Positions 1 through 7,590 of a stretch of DNA of 64,000 bases are shown here, in pieces. Source of the DNA: Sulfurifustis variabilis (lineage in GTDB: Bacteria; Pseudomonadota; Gammaproteobacteria; Acidiferrobacterales; Sulfurifustaceae); contig NZ_AP014936.1 of assembly GCF_002355415.1 (NCBI RefSeq), forward strand, positions 1,922,001-1,986,000. Direction: 5' to 3'. Positions within the stretch are counted from its first letter, which is position 1. Every line of letters starts with the position of its first letter. Under the pieces are notes generated by a model, which was not told the DNA's origin, did no database searches, and saw only the letters and a program-made list of their open reading frames with translations. Position numbers and translations under genes: made by a program.

Positions 1-112
1 GGCACGCCTCGGCCAGTCGCGAGAGCGACCCGACCGGCGCCTCGGCCGTGAGGCGTTCGCCCTTGTCGGCGAGCTGAATCGGGTCGACCGTCGCTGGCCA
101 GCCACCCAACAT
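1..112 (-). CDS. yceD: YceD/DUF177 family protein, N-terminal part (cut by window edge)
   Basis: Only the first 37 codons lie in the window, read leftward from ATG at 112-110. The peptide contains the DPIQLADKGE stretch and a following LSRLAEA segment typical of the amino end of YceD (DUF177), a protein tied to 23S rRNA/ribosome production and normally followed by rpmF and plsX. The context supports this: maf/yceF and rluC, the usual companions of yceD, lie just to the right. A near-consensus promoter sits immediately upstream and implies a very short leader. The call rests on a short segment. Confidence 0.65.
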   Translation of the reverse strand, partial: MLGGWPATVDPIQLADKGERLTAEAPVGSLSRLAEAC

Positions 113-121
113 AGGGCGCGC

Positions 122-150
122 ATGATATATTCGCCGGTAACCTGTGTCAA
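122..150 (-). promoter_or_regulatory. Sigma70-type promoter for yceD
   Basis: On the minus strand TTGACA (150-145) is followed after exactly 17 bases by TATCAT (127-122), eleven of twelve consensus bases. The predicted start of transcription, near 115, lies about three bases before the yceD ATG, so the transcript would be leaderless or nearly so. Basis is sequence match only. Confidence 0.6.
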
Positions 151-189
151 AATAAGGCTTTTTATGGCCGCAGCGGGTTCGGCGCTTTG

Positions 190-218
190 TTGACACCCCC
201 TGCCGCTTTACGTAAAAG
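190..218 (+). promoter_or_regulatory. Sigma70-type promoter for pycA-pycB
   Basis: TTGACA at 190-195, a 17-base spacer and TAAAAG at 213-218. The -35 is perfect and the -10 matches at four of six positions. It points toward pycA (start 264) and is divergent from the yceD promoter, the two -35 boxes being about 40 bases apart. Confidence 0.5.
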
Positions 219-263
219 ACGGGGCCGGGCGTTGGGCCAGCGCTTCCCCGGTTCGGAGCTTCC

Positions 264-1682
264 TTGATCAAGAAAATACTGGTCGCTAACCGCGGCGAGG
301 TCGCGGTGCGTATCGTGCGCGCGTGCGCCGAGATGGGCATCAAGTCGGTCGCTATCTACACCGACGCCGATCGCCATGCCCTGCACGTCAAGAAGGCCGA
401 CGAGTCCTATAACGTCGGCCCCGACCCCGTGGGTGGCTATCTCAACGCCCACCGGATCGTGAACGTCGCGGTCGCTGCCGGCTGCAACGCCCTGCATCCC
501 GGCTACGGTTTTCTGTCGGAGAACCCCCAGCTCGCCGAGGTCTGCTGGCGCCGCGACATCGTCTTCATCGGACCGAGTCCCAAGGCCATTCGCGAAATGG
601 GCGACAAGACCCTGGCGCGCGAGGCGATGATCAAGGCCGGCGTGCCGGTCGTACCGGGCAGCGAAGGTAACCTCAAGAACGTCGCCGAAGCCGTCAAGCT
701 CGCGAAAAAGGTGGGCTACCCCGTCATGCTCAAGGCAACGTCCGGCGGCGGCGGGCGCGGCATACGCCGCTGCAACAGCGAGGAGGAGCTGCGCCGCGCG
801 TACGAGCGCGTCGTTTCGGAGGCGACCAAGGCGTTCGGCAGCGCGCACGTCTTCCTCGAAAAGGCGATCGTCAACCCCCGGCACATCGAGGTGCAGGTCC
901 TCGGCGACAAGCACGGCAACGTGATCCATCTCTTCGAGCGAGACTGCTCCATCCAGCGGCGGCACCAGAAGCTGGTCGAGGTCGCCCCTTCGCCGCAGCT
1001 CACGGAGGACCAGCGCCAGACGGTCTGTGCGCTCGCCGTGCGCGCGGCGAAGACCGTGAACTACGAGAACGCGGGCACGGTCGAGTTTCTGTTCGACCAG
1101 GAAGGCAATTTCTACTTCATGGAGATGAACACCCGCCTGCAGGTCGAGCACACGATCACCGAGCAGATCACGGGTGTCGACATCGTGCAGGAACAGATCC
1201 GCATCGCCGAGGGCCAGCCTCTCTCCTATCGCCAAGAAGACATCCAGCGCCGCGGCTACGCCATCCAGTTCCGCATCAACGCGGAGGATCCCAAGAACGA
1301 TTTTCTGCCGTCCTATGGACGCATCACGCGGTACTACGCGCCCGGCGGCCCGGGCGTGCGCACCGACGCGGCGATCTATACGGGCTACGACTTCCCGCCG
1401 CACTACGACTCCATGTGCGCGAAGCTCACCGTCTGGGCGCTCACCTGGGAGAAGGTGCTCGCGCGCGGCCGGCGCGCCCTGCTCGACACGGGTCTGCACG
1501 GCGTGAAGACGACGAAGCCCTACCACCTCGAAATCCTGAAGACGCCGGAGTTCCGCGAGGGGCGCTTCGACACCGGTTTCATCGAGCAGCATCCCGAGCT
1601 GGTAAACTACTCCATCCGACGGCCGCCGGCGGATCTTGCCGCGGCCCTCGCCGCCGCGATCGCGGCGCACCACGGCCTCTGA
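264..1682 (+). CDS. pycA: Pyruvate carboxylase subunit A (biotin carboxylase)
   Basis: A 472-residue biotin carboxylase: it uses ATP and bicarbonate to carboxylate the biotin carried by the partner subunit. The N-terminal biotin-carboxylase fold begins KKILVANRGE. The ATP-grasp glycine loop GGGGRGIR is at 161-168, with ERDCSIQRRHQKLVE at 225-239 and the MNTRLQVEHTITE active-site segment further on. The start is TTG with GGAG five bases upstream, and no better start exists. The gene ends 9 bases before an OadA/PycB-type subunit, which makes it the pyruvate carboxylase A subunit and not AccC of acetyl-CoA carboxylase. Two-subunit pyruvate carboxylases of this kind replenish oxaloacetate. Confidence 0.88.
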   Translation: MIKKILVANRGEVAVRIVRACAEMGIKSVAIYTDADRHALHVKKADESYNVGPDPVGGYLNAHRIVNVAVAAGCNALHPGYGFLSENPQLAEVCWRRDIVFIGPSPKAIREMGDKTLAREAMIKAGVPVVPGSEGNLKNVAEAVKLAKKVGYPVMLKATSGGGGRGIRRCNSEEELRRAYERVVSEATKAFGSAHVFLEKAIVNPRHIEVQVLGDKHGNVIHLFERDCSIQRRHQKLVEVAPSPQLTEDQRQTVCALAVRAAKTVNYENAGTVEFLFDQEGNFYFMEMNTRLQVEHTITEQITGVDIVQEQIRIAEGQPLSYRQEDIQRRGYAIQFRINAEDPKNDFLPSYGRITRYYAPGGPGVRTDAAIYTGYDFPPHYDSMCAKLTVWALTWEKVLARGRRALLDTGLHGVKTTKPYHLEILKTPEFREGRFDTGFIEQHPELVNYSIRRPPADLAAALAAAIAAHHGL

Positions 1683-1691
1683 CAATTCACC

Positions 1692-3536
1692 ATGGCAAGC
1701 GCATCGAAGAAGGTTCACGTCACCGAGCTCGTCCTGCGCGACGGGCACCAGTCACTGCTCGCGACGCGCATGCGGACCGAGGACATGCTCCCCGTCTGCG
1801 ACAGGATCGACCGGGCGGGCTTCTGGTCGGCGGAGGCCTGGGGCGGTGCGACCTTCGATGCCTGCATACGGTTCCTCAAGGAGGACCCGTGGGAGCGGCT
1901 GCGCAAGCTCAGGAAAGCCCTTCCCAACACGCCTATCCAGATGCTGCTGCGCGGGCAGAACCTGCTCGGCTACCGGCATTACTCCGACGACGTGGTCGAG
2001 GCTTTCGTCAAGAAGGCCGCGGAGAACGGCGTCGAGGTGTTCCGGATCTTCGACGCGATGAACGATTTGCGGAACCTCCGCACCTCCGTCGCCGCCGTCA
2101 TCAAATCCGGCAAGCACGCGCAGGGCGCGATCTGCTACACGACGAGCCCGGTACACACCACCGAACATTTCATCGAGCAGGCACGCGAGCTCGCCGACAT
2201 GGGCTGTCACTCGATCGCGATCAAGGATATGGCGGGACTCCTCACGCCGCCGCGCGCCGCGGAGCTGTTCGAAGCGCTCGCGAAGGCCGTGAAGCTGCCG
2301 CTGCACTTCCATTCGCACACCACGGTGGGCGTCGCCAACATCAGCATGTACAAGGCGGTCGAGCACGGCGCGCGCCACGTCGACACGACCATCAGCTCGC
2401 TGTCCTGGGGCACGAGCCATTCGCCGACCGAGAGCATGGTCGCGGCGTTCCAGGGCACGCCCTACGACACCGGTCTCGACCTGCCCCTCCTGCAGGAGAT
2501 CGGCGCCTACTTCCGGGAGGTACGCAAGAAGTACCACCAGTTCGAGAGCGAGTACGCGGAGATCGACACCCGGGTGATCGTGAATCAGGTGCCGGGAGGA
2601 ATGATCTCCAACCTCTCGAACCAACTGAAGGAACAGGGCGCGCTGAGCCGCATGAACGAGGTGCTGGCGGAAATCCCGCGCGTGCGCGAAGACCTCGGTT
2701 TCCCGCCGCTCGTGACGCCGACCTCCCAGATCGTGGGCACGCAAGCCGTCCTCAACGTCCTCACCGGTCAACGCTACAAGAGCATCACCAACGAGGTGAA
2801 GATGTACCTCCAGGGCCGCTACGGCCGGGCGCCGGGCCCGGTGAACGAGACCGTACGCAAGCTCGCGATCGGGGACGAGGAGGTCATCACCTGCCGGCCG
2901 GCCGATCGCCTGAAGCCGGAAATGCACCGCCTGCGGGACGAGGTCGGGGAACTCGCGAAGAGCGAGGAGGATGCCCTCACCTACGCGATGTTCCCCGAGA
3001 TCGGACGGAAGCTCCTCGAGGAGCGGGCCGCGGGCACGCTCAAGCCGGAAGAGCTGAAGCCCCGCGGTGTCGAAGCGGCGCCGGGTACCGCGCCTGCCCT
3101 CGCCCCCACCGAGTTCAACATCACGCTGCACGGCGAGACCTATCACATCCACGTTAAGGGCGCGGGCCACAAGACCGAAGACCGCCGTCCCTTCTACGTC
3201 GTGCTGGACGGCGTCACCGAAGAAATCCTGGTCGAGACGCTGACCGAGACGGTGCCGACGGAGGCGGCGATGGTCGATACGCGGCGCGTCTCGCGCGGTT
3301 CCAGGCGCCCGAAGGCCTCGAAGGAAGGAGACGTGACCAGTTCCATGCCCGGCACCGTGGTCGACATCATGGTGAAGGCGGGCGACAGCGTGAAGGCGGG
3401 AGATCCCGTGCTGGTTATCGAGGCGATGAAGATGGAGAACGAGGTCCCGGCGCCGGTCGCGGGCCGCGTGAAGAGCGTGAACGTGACCAAGGGAGACAGC
3501 GTCAATCCCGACGAAGCGCTCGTCGAGATCGAGTAA
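1692..3536 (+). CDS. pycB: Pyruvate carboxylase subunit B / oxaloacetate decarboxylase alpha-type carboxyltransferase with biotin domain
   Basis: 614 residues in three parts. An N-terminal TIM-barrel carboxyltransferase starts with the LRDGHQSL metal-site motif (16-23). A conserved PYC_OADA domain occupies roughly 300-480. A C-terminal biotinyl/lipoyl domain carries EAMKMENE, with biotin-accepting Lys580. It transfers the carboxyl group from biotin to pyruvate, giving oxaloacetate. It lies 9 bases after the biotin carboxylase subunit and is almost certainly co-transcribed with it. No beta or gamma membrane subunits of a Na+-pumping oxaloacetate decarboxylase are nearby, which favours the anaplerotic carboxylase role. 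Confidence 0.87.
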   Translation: MASASKKVHVTELVLRDGHQSLLATRMRTEDMLPVCDRIDRAGFWSAEAWGGATFDACIRFLKEDPWERLRKLRKALPNTPIQMLLRGQNLLGYRHYSDDVVEAFVKKAAENGVEVFRIFDAMNDLRNLRTSVAAVIKSGKHAQGAICYTTSPVHTTEHFIEQARELADMGCHSIAIKDMAGLLTPPRAAELFEALAKAVKLPLHFHSHTTVGVANISMYKAVEHGARHVDTTISSLSWGTSHSPTESMVAAFQGTPYDTGLDLPLLQEIGAYFREVRKKYHQFESEYAEIDTRVIVNQVPGGMISNLSNQLKEQGALSRMNEVLAEIPRVREDLGFPPLVTPTSQIVGTQAVLNVLTGQRYKSITNEVKMYLQGRYGRAPGPVNETVRKLAIGDEEVITCRPADRLKPEMHRLRDEVGELAKSEEDALTYAMFPEIGRKLLEERAAGTLKPEELKPRGVEAAPGTAPALAPTEFNITLHGETYHIHVKGAGHKTEDRRPFYVVLDGVTEEILVETLTETVPTEAAMVDTRRVSRGSRRPKASKEGDVTSSMPGTVVDIMVKAGDSVKAGDPVLVIEAMKMENEVPAPVAGRVKSVNVTKGDSVNPDEALVEIE

Positions 3537-3620
3537 GAAAACGTGAATCGTAGATGAGGGTGTCGAAAGCGCCCTGCGCTGCTCGTTCGTTCCTCATCCG
3601 CGGTTCAAGATCAACAGCCC

Positions 3621-4196
3621 ATGAAACTCGTTCTGGCCTCCTCCTCGCCTTTTCGCCGCGAGCTGCTCGCGCGTCTGCAGCTTCCCTTCGAGGCGCTGGC
3701 GCCGGAACTCGACGAGACCCCTCAGGCAGGCGAGTCGCCCGAGGCGCTTGTCCGTCGGCTCGCCATCGCCAAGGCGCAAGCGATCGCGTTCCGCTGTCCC
3801 GATGCCCTCGTCATCGGCTCCGATCAAGTGGCGGTATACGACGGAAGCATCGTCGGTAAGCCGCACGGCCACGAGAATGCCGTGCGCCAGCTACGCAGCG
3901 CATCCGGGAAGAAGGTCGTGCTTTACACCGGGCTGGCGCTGGTCAACGCGAAAACGGGGCGCGTGCAGTGCGAAGTCATCACCTTCGGCGTGCAGTTCCG
4001 CGAGCTGACGGACGCGCAGATCGAGTCCTACCTGCGCAAGGAACAACCCTACGGGTGCGCGGGAAGCGTGCGATCGGAAGGTCTGGGCATCGCGCTACTC
4101 GAGCGTTTCGAGGGCGACGATCCGAACACCCTCATCGGCCTGCCGCTGATCCGTCTGGTGCGCATGCTCGAAAACGAAGGCGTGCGGGTGATCTGA
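3621..4196 (+). CDS. maf: Maf/YceF-type nucleotide pyrophosphatase
   Basis: 191 residues of the Maf (HAM1-like) fold, which hydrolyses non-canonical nucleoside triphosphates to monophosphates. The N-terminal motif [12 protein letters not shown] (5-16) and IGSDQV (65-70) are visible. GSDQV in place of the ADTVV form marks the YceF subgroup, reported to prefer 7-methyl-GTP. Length is normal. In enterics yceF sits between rluC and yceD. Here pycA-pycB lies between maf and yceD, and maf runs opposite to yceD. It converges on sppA. Confidence 0.85.
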   Translation: MKLVLASSSPFRRELLARLQLPFEALAPELDETPQAGESPEALVRRLAIAKAQAIAFRCPDALVIGSDQVAVYDGSIVGKPHGHENAVRQLRSASGKKVVLYTGLALVNAKTGRVQCEVITFGVQFRELTDAQIESYLRKEQPYGCAGSVRSEGLGIALLERFEGDDPNTLIGLPLIRLVRMLENEGVRVI

Positions 4197-4231
4197 GCAA
4201 GACGTCGGGACGGGAGCCGGGTCGAACATCC

Positions 4232-4249
4232 AGACGCGTGCGCGCGTCT
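4232..4249. terminator. Hairpin between convergent maf and sppA
   Basis: A perfect seven-base-pair stem AGACGCG / CGCGTCT with loop TGCG sits between the convergent stop codons of maf and sppA. There is no clear T-run on either strand, so a bidirectional terminator is only a possibility. Confidence 0.35.
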
Positions 4250-4280
4250 CGTCCGGCGTCCACGCCACGCCGCGATAGCC

Positions 4281-5249
4281 CTACCTCAATCCCGGACGGC
4301 CGAGCACTTCGGTGCCGAGCACGCGCGCCATGGCGGTGCCGATACGGCGCGCGAAGCGGTCGAAGAGCGCCTCCTGGTAGGAAAAGTCCACGATGTCCTC
4401 CGCCCCGACGACCTCGCGGGCGACGAACCCGGCGCTGCCGAACTCGTCCACCAACCCGAGCTTGAGCGCCTCCTCCCCCGTCCAGAAGAGTCCGGAATAG
4501 ATGGTTCTCGTTTCCTTGAGCGCCTGCCCGCGCCCGGAGCGCACGCGCTCGATGAACTGCTGGTGCACGCGTTCGAGCAGCTGCTGCGCGTGCTTGCGGT
4601 CGAACGGCTTGAGCGGCGAGAACGGATCGAGCATCGCCTTGTGCTCGCCGGCGGTGAGCAGCCTTCGTTCGATCCCGAGCTTCTTCATTCCCTCGACGAA
4701 ACCGAAACTGTTCATCAGCACGCCGATGGAGCCGACGATGCTCGCCCGGTCGGCGTAGATCTTGTCCGCGGCGGCGAGCGCGTAGTAGCAGCCCGAAGCG
4801 CACATGTCCGTCACGACGCCGTATACGGGAATCTTGGGATACTTCGCCCGCAGCCGCTTGATCTCGTCGTAGATGTAGCCGGCCTGCACCGGGCTGCCGC
4901 CCGGGCTGTTCGCGCGCAAAATGACGCCGGCCGTGCCTTTGTCCTCGAATGCGCTTCGCAGGCCCGTGATGACGTTGTCCGCGCTCGCCAGGCTGTCGGC
5001 GGAAATCTCCCCGTCGAGCTCGACGAGCGCCGTGTACCGGGCCGCGAGGGCTCGGCCGCCGACGTTGTCGCCGATCAGCAGAAAGAGCATGAAAAGGAGA
5101 TAGGCCGCAAAGAACAGCTTGAAGAAGATGCCCCAGCGGCGCGCGCGCCGCTGCTCCGTCAAGGTCGCGAAGGCGAGCCGCTCGAGCACGTCGCGCTCCC
5201 AGCCGGGTTCGCGGACCGCGCCGCCCGCCTCGTTCATGTTCTCAGTCAC
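4281..5249 (-). CDS. sppA: Signal peptide peptidase SppA, short (36K) type
   Basis: 322-residue S49 peptidase anchored by one membrane helix (about 41-60) with the active domain outside; it degrades released signal peptides. The Ser-Lys dyad is expected at Ser152 (in ASGCYYALAA) and Lys204 (in GEHKAML). NSPGG at 114-118 is the oxyanion-region motif. The ORF opens with GTG at 5249, overlapping the Rieske gene stop by 8 bases. An in-frame ATG at 5237 is the alternative start. It ends the minus-strand run rluC-HAD-Rieske-sppA, which overlaps at every junction and so looks like an operon. Confidence 0.88.
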   Translation of the reverse strand: MTENMNEAGGAVREPGWERDVLERLAFATLTEQRRARRWGIFFKLFFAAYLLFMLFLLIGDNVGGRALAARYTALVELDGEISADSLASADNVITGLRSAFEDKGTAGVILRANSPGGSPVQAGYIYDEIKRLRAKYPKIPVYGVVTDMCASGCYYALAAADKIYADRASIVGSIGVLMNSFGFVEGMKKLGIERRLLTAGEHKAMLDPFSPLKPFDRKHAQQLLERVHQQFIERVRSGRGQALKETRTIYSGLFWTGEEALKLGLVDEFGSAGFVAREVVGAEDIVDFSYQEALFDRFARRIGTAMARVLGTEVLGRPGLR

Positions 5250-5622
5250 CGCTCACCCTCACTGCGGCATCCGCCGCCAGATACACGTAACTATTGTTTT
5301 CGAACGTCGCCAGCTTGACCAGCCCTCCGGTGCACGAACCGGCGACGCACCGGCCCGTGTCGGGCTCGTACAGCGCCCCGTGGGTCGCGCAGACGAGGTA
5401 GCGGGCCTCCGCGTCGTAGAAGCGCCCCGGTTCCCAGTCGAGCTCGAGCGCGCGATGCGCACACCGGTTGATATAGGCGTACACCGCGCCCCGATAACGG
5501 ACGACGAAGGCCGACTGCGAGCCGCCTGCCCACTGCACCGTAAAACGCACTCCGGCCCCGCCGTCGGCCAGCGCGTCGGCCGCACAGATCAGGTGCGGCG
5601 CGGAGGACGCAGCCACGCGCAC
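5242..5622 (-). CDS. Small Rieske [2Fe-2S] domain protein
   Basis: 126 residues forming a single Rieske domain. The two ligand pairs are C54-A-H56 and C78-A-T-H81. The cluster-loop cysteines that stabilise respiratory Rieske proteins are absent, so it is of the ferredoxin type. There is no membrane anchor or signal peptide, so it should be cytoplasmic. The substrate or electron partner cannot be told from sequence. GTG start; it overlaps the end of the HAD phosphatase gene by 34 bases and the start of sppA by 8, an arrangement also familiar in pseudomonads. Confidence 0.8.
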   Translation of the reverse strand: MRVAASSAPHLICAADALADGGAGVRFTVQWAGGSQSAFVVRYRGAVYAYINRCAHRALELDWEPGRFYDAEARYLVCATHGALYEPDTGRCVAGSCTGGLVKLATFENNSYVYLAADAAVRVSGD

Positions 5623-6254
5623 ACCTCCGAGAACGTGTCGAGGCAGGCGAGCGGGTCGTGGTTGAGCAGCCGCGCCCGGTCGTGCGCGCCATAGCTCACC
5701 GCGATGCTGGAGAGCGACGCCGCCTTCGCCATCTCCAGATCATAGGTCGTATCACCGACCATCACCGCGCGCTCCGGCATGACGCCCGTGTGCGCCAGGA
5801 TGTCGTACAGCATTCTGGGATGGGGCTTGGATCCGGCCTCGTCGGCGCAGCGTGTGGAGCAGAAGTACACCGACGTCCGGGTGTCGCGCAGCACGCGATC
5901 CAATCCCCGCCTGGCCTTTCCGGTGGCGATCGCCATGCGAAATCCGGCCGCGGCCAGCCCCTCCAGGCCCTCGCGCACCCCCGGAAAGAGCGGCATCTCG
6001 GTCTCGTCGAGGAACAGGAAGTGTTCGCGATACCGTTCCGCGACCCGCTGGCGGGTGTCCGCATCGGTTTCCGGCAGCAGCTCCGCCAGAGCCTCGTTCA
6101 GACCGAGGCCGATGATGTGGCGAACGCGGTCCTCGGTCGGGACCGGCAGGCCCAGGTCCGCGGCGGCCGCCTGAAAGCAGCGCACGATCTTGCGGGCGGA
6201 ATCCATGAGGGTTCCGTCCCAATCGAAGACGATCAGGTCAAACGGCCGGTTCAT
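5589..6254 (-). CDS. HAD-superfamily (Gph-like) phosphatase
   Basis: 221-residue HAD hydrolase. Motif I is FDWDGTLMDS, with nucleophile Asp11 and acid Asp13. Motif II is the Ser/Thr of IATGK, motif III the Lys of SKPHP, and motif IV GDTTYDLEMA. An alpha-helical cap (about 15-85) places it with phosphoglycolate-phosphatase-like enzymes. The substrate is not determined by these motifs. The gene start overlaps the rluC end by 17 bases, which supports co-transcription with rluC. Confidence 0.82.
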   Translation of the reverse strand: MNRPFDLIVFDWDGTLMDSARKIVRCFQAAAADLGLPVPTEDRVRHIIGLGLNEALAELLPETDADTRQRVAERYREHFLFLDETEMPLFPGVREGLEGLAAAGFRMAIATGKARRGLDRVLRDTRTSVYFCSTRCADEAGSKPHPRMLYDILAHTGVMPERAVMVGDTTYDLEMAKAASLSSIAVSYGAHDRARLLNHDPLACLDTFSEVCAWLRPPRRT

Positions 6255-7185
6255 TACGGAGTCCGTTCAGGAGTCGCGAAAGCTCGGGGGGGAGCGCCGC
6301 CTCTACGGCAATTCTACCCCTACCGGAAGGATGCGCGAACCGCAGCGAGGCCGCGTGCAGAAAGAGCCGCCGCAGGCCCAGTTGGCGCATCTCGCGGTTG
6401 AAATCACGATCCCCGTACTTGTCGTCCCCGGCAATCGGGTGGCCGATATGGGCGGCATGGACGCGGGCCTGGTGCGTCCGGCCGGTATAGAGGCGTATCT
6501 CGACCAGGGTGGCCGGACCAAAATGCCCCCGCGGGCTGAACCGGCTCGCCGCCTCCTTCCCCTCGGCGCGCACTTCCACTCGCCGCTCGCCTCCGCGCTC
6601 CGGCCCGCGCTCCAGCGCCGCCCTGACTTCGCGCGGACCGCCGCGCCAACGACCGCGGACCAGCGCGAGGTAGCGCTTTTCGACCCCTCCGGCGCGGAAC
6701 ATACGGTGCAGAGCAAGGAGCACGGAACGGTCTTTGGCCAGGATAAGGCAGCCGGACGTGTCCCGGTCCAGGCGGTGGGCAAGCTCGATCAGGGTGTGGT
6801 GCGGACGGAGCAACCTGACCGCTTCGATCAGTCCCACCGGGACGTTACTGCCACCATGGACGGCGAGCCCGGCCGGTTTATCGAGCACCAGCAGTTCGTC
6901 GTCCTCGTACAGTATCCGGTCATTCAGCCACTCGAACCCGGCTGCCGATACCGGTGAGGGTGCGGCGGCCGTCCGGACGGGAGGCACCCGGATCCGGTCG
7001 CCGGCCTCCAGCCTGTATTCGGGCTTCGCCCGGCCTCCGTTGACGCGTACCTCTCCTCGACGCAGCAGGCGATAAACGTGGCTGCGGGGCACACCCTTGA
7101 GGTGCCCCAGCAGAAAGTTGTCCAGACGCTGGCCAGCACGGGACTCGTCGATCTGGAGAAAACGGACGCCCTTTTGTTCGTCCAC
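6238..7185 (-). CDS. rluC: 23S rRNA pseudouridine(955/2504/2580) synthase RluC
   Basis: 315 residues from GTG at 7185, chosen because its amino end then matches RluC length (GQRLDNFLLGHLKGVPRSHVY follows about 17 residues in). An upstream in-frame extension exists but is not RluC-like. The S4 RNA-binding domain is at about 15-75 and the pseudouridine synthase domain follows, with HRLDRDTSG containing catalytic Asp140. It modifies three uridines around the peptidyl-transferase centre. It is divergent from rne across a 405-base gap, the same arrangement as in E. coli. Confidence 0.88.
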   Translation of the reverse strand: MDEQKGVRFLQIDESRAGQRLDNFLLGHLKGVPRSHVYRLLRRGEVRVNGGRAKPEYRLEAGDRIRVPPVRTAAAPSPVSAAGFEWLNDRILYEDDELLVLDKPAGLAVHGGSNVPVGLIEAVRLLRPHHTLIELAHRLDRDTSGCLILAKDRSVLLALHRMFRAGGVEKRYLALVRGRWRGGPREVRAALERGPERGGERRVEVRAEGKEAASRFSPRGHFGPATLVEIRLYTGRTHQARVHAAHIGHPIAGDDKYGDRDFNREMRQLGLRRLFLHAASLRFAHPSGRGRIAVEAALPPELSRLLNGLRNEPAV

Positions 7186-7419
7186 TAAGCTTTTTTCATG
7201 CAAGACGCCCGTTGCAATTGCCGCTCGCGGGGTTCGTTGATAAGATGCCGCGTCGTATATTCGATACGGTGTCAAGGGCTTGCGAGATTTTCCGGCCCGT
7301 GTCCCGTGTTGTTGTGTTTTCCGTATCGGCCTTACTTGGAGCCGTTACCGCCCGGCGAGCGCCGCCGCAGCGCACCCTTCCCGCTCTTGCTCAGGCCGCC
7401 GGGGATAAGAAAGGGTTTC

Positions 7420-7446
7420 GCATCCCTCACCCCTTAGTAGGGATGC
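7420..7446 (+). promoter_or_regulatory. Hairpin in rne leader
   Basis: GCATCCCT (7420-7427) pairs perfectly with AGGGATGC (7439-7446) around an 11-base loop. It sits mid-leader, as do the sensor hairpins of enterobacterial rne leaders. I cannot show homology to the known rne5 element. Confidence 0.45.
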
Positions 7447-7567
7447 ACAGCGATTAGACGCAACGGGTTTTCCGCACCTGGCAGGGTTGAGCGCCCGTCC
7501 TCGGGACGCCGAGCCGCTTTCCCCGCGTGGTGCCTTAACCGCACAGACGCCGCCATGCGCGCGCGAA

Positions 7568-7583
7568 CCCCGATGCGTCGGGG
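7568..7583 (+). promoter_or_regulatory. Hairpin masking the rne ribosome-binding site
   Basis: CCCCGA, loop TGCG, TCGGGG, ending seven bases before the rne ATG at 7591. The GGGGA that would serve as Shine-Dalgarno (7580-7584) lies in the 3' arm, so the closed hairpin would hide it. Confidence 0.5.
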
Positions 7584-7590
7584 ATTGTAA

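Larger units (their letters stand above)
7200..7590 (+). promoter_or_regulatory. Long rluC-rne intergenic region with rne 5' leader
   Basis: About 400 bases separate rluC from rne and hold no credible gene. A possible -10 TATATT lies at 7256-7261, without a good -35, which would give a leader of about 320 nt. Several inverted repeats follow, including an 8-bp perfect hairpin at 7420-7446 and a 6-bp GC-rich hairpin just before the start codon. In E. coli a 361-nt rne leader folds into hairpins through which RNase E represses its own mRNA. By position and size this region is a candidate equivalent. Confidence 0.5.

Noticed and set aside
264-1682. AccC of acetyl-CoA carboxylase
   Set aside because: No accB nearby and the next gene is a PycB/OadA-type subunit with its own biotin domain.
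162-1748. Long minus-strand open frame opposite pycA
   Set aside because: The plus strand has full pyruvate-carboxylase motifs; the minus frame is Arg/Asp/His-rich shadow of GC-rich coding.
3553-3598. GATGAGG/CCTCATC inverted repeat between pycB and maf
   Set aside because: Seven pairs around a 32-base loop, without a T-run; too weak to call a terminator.
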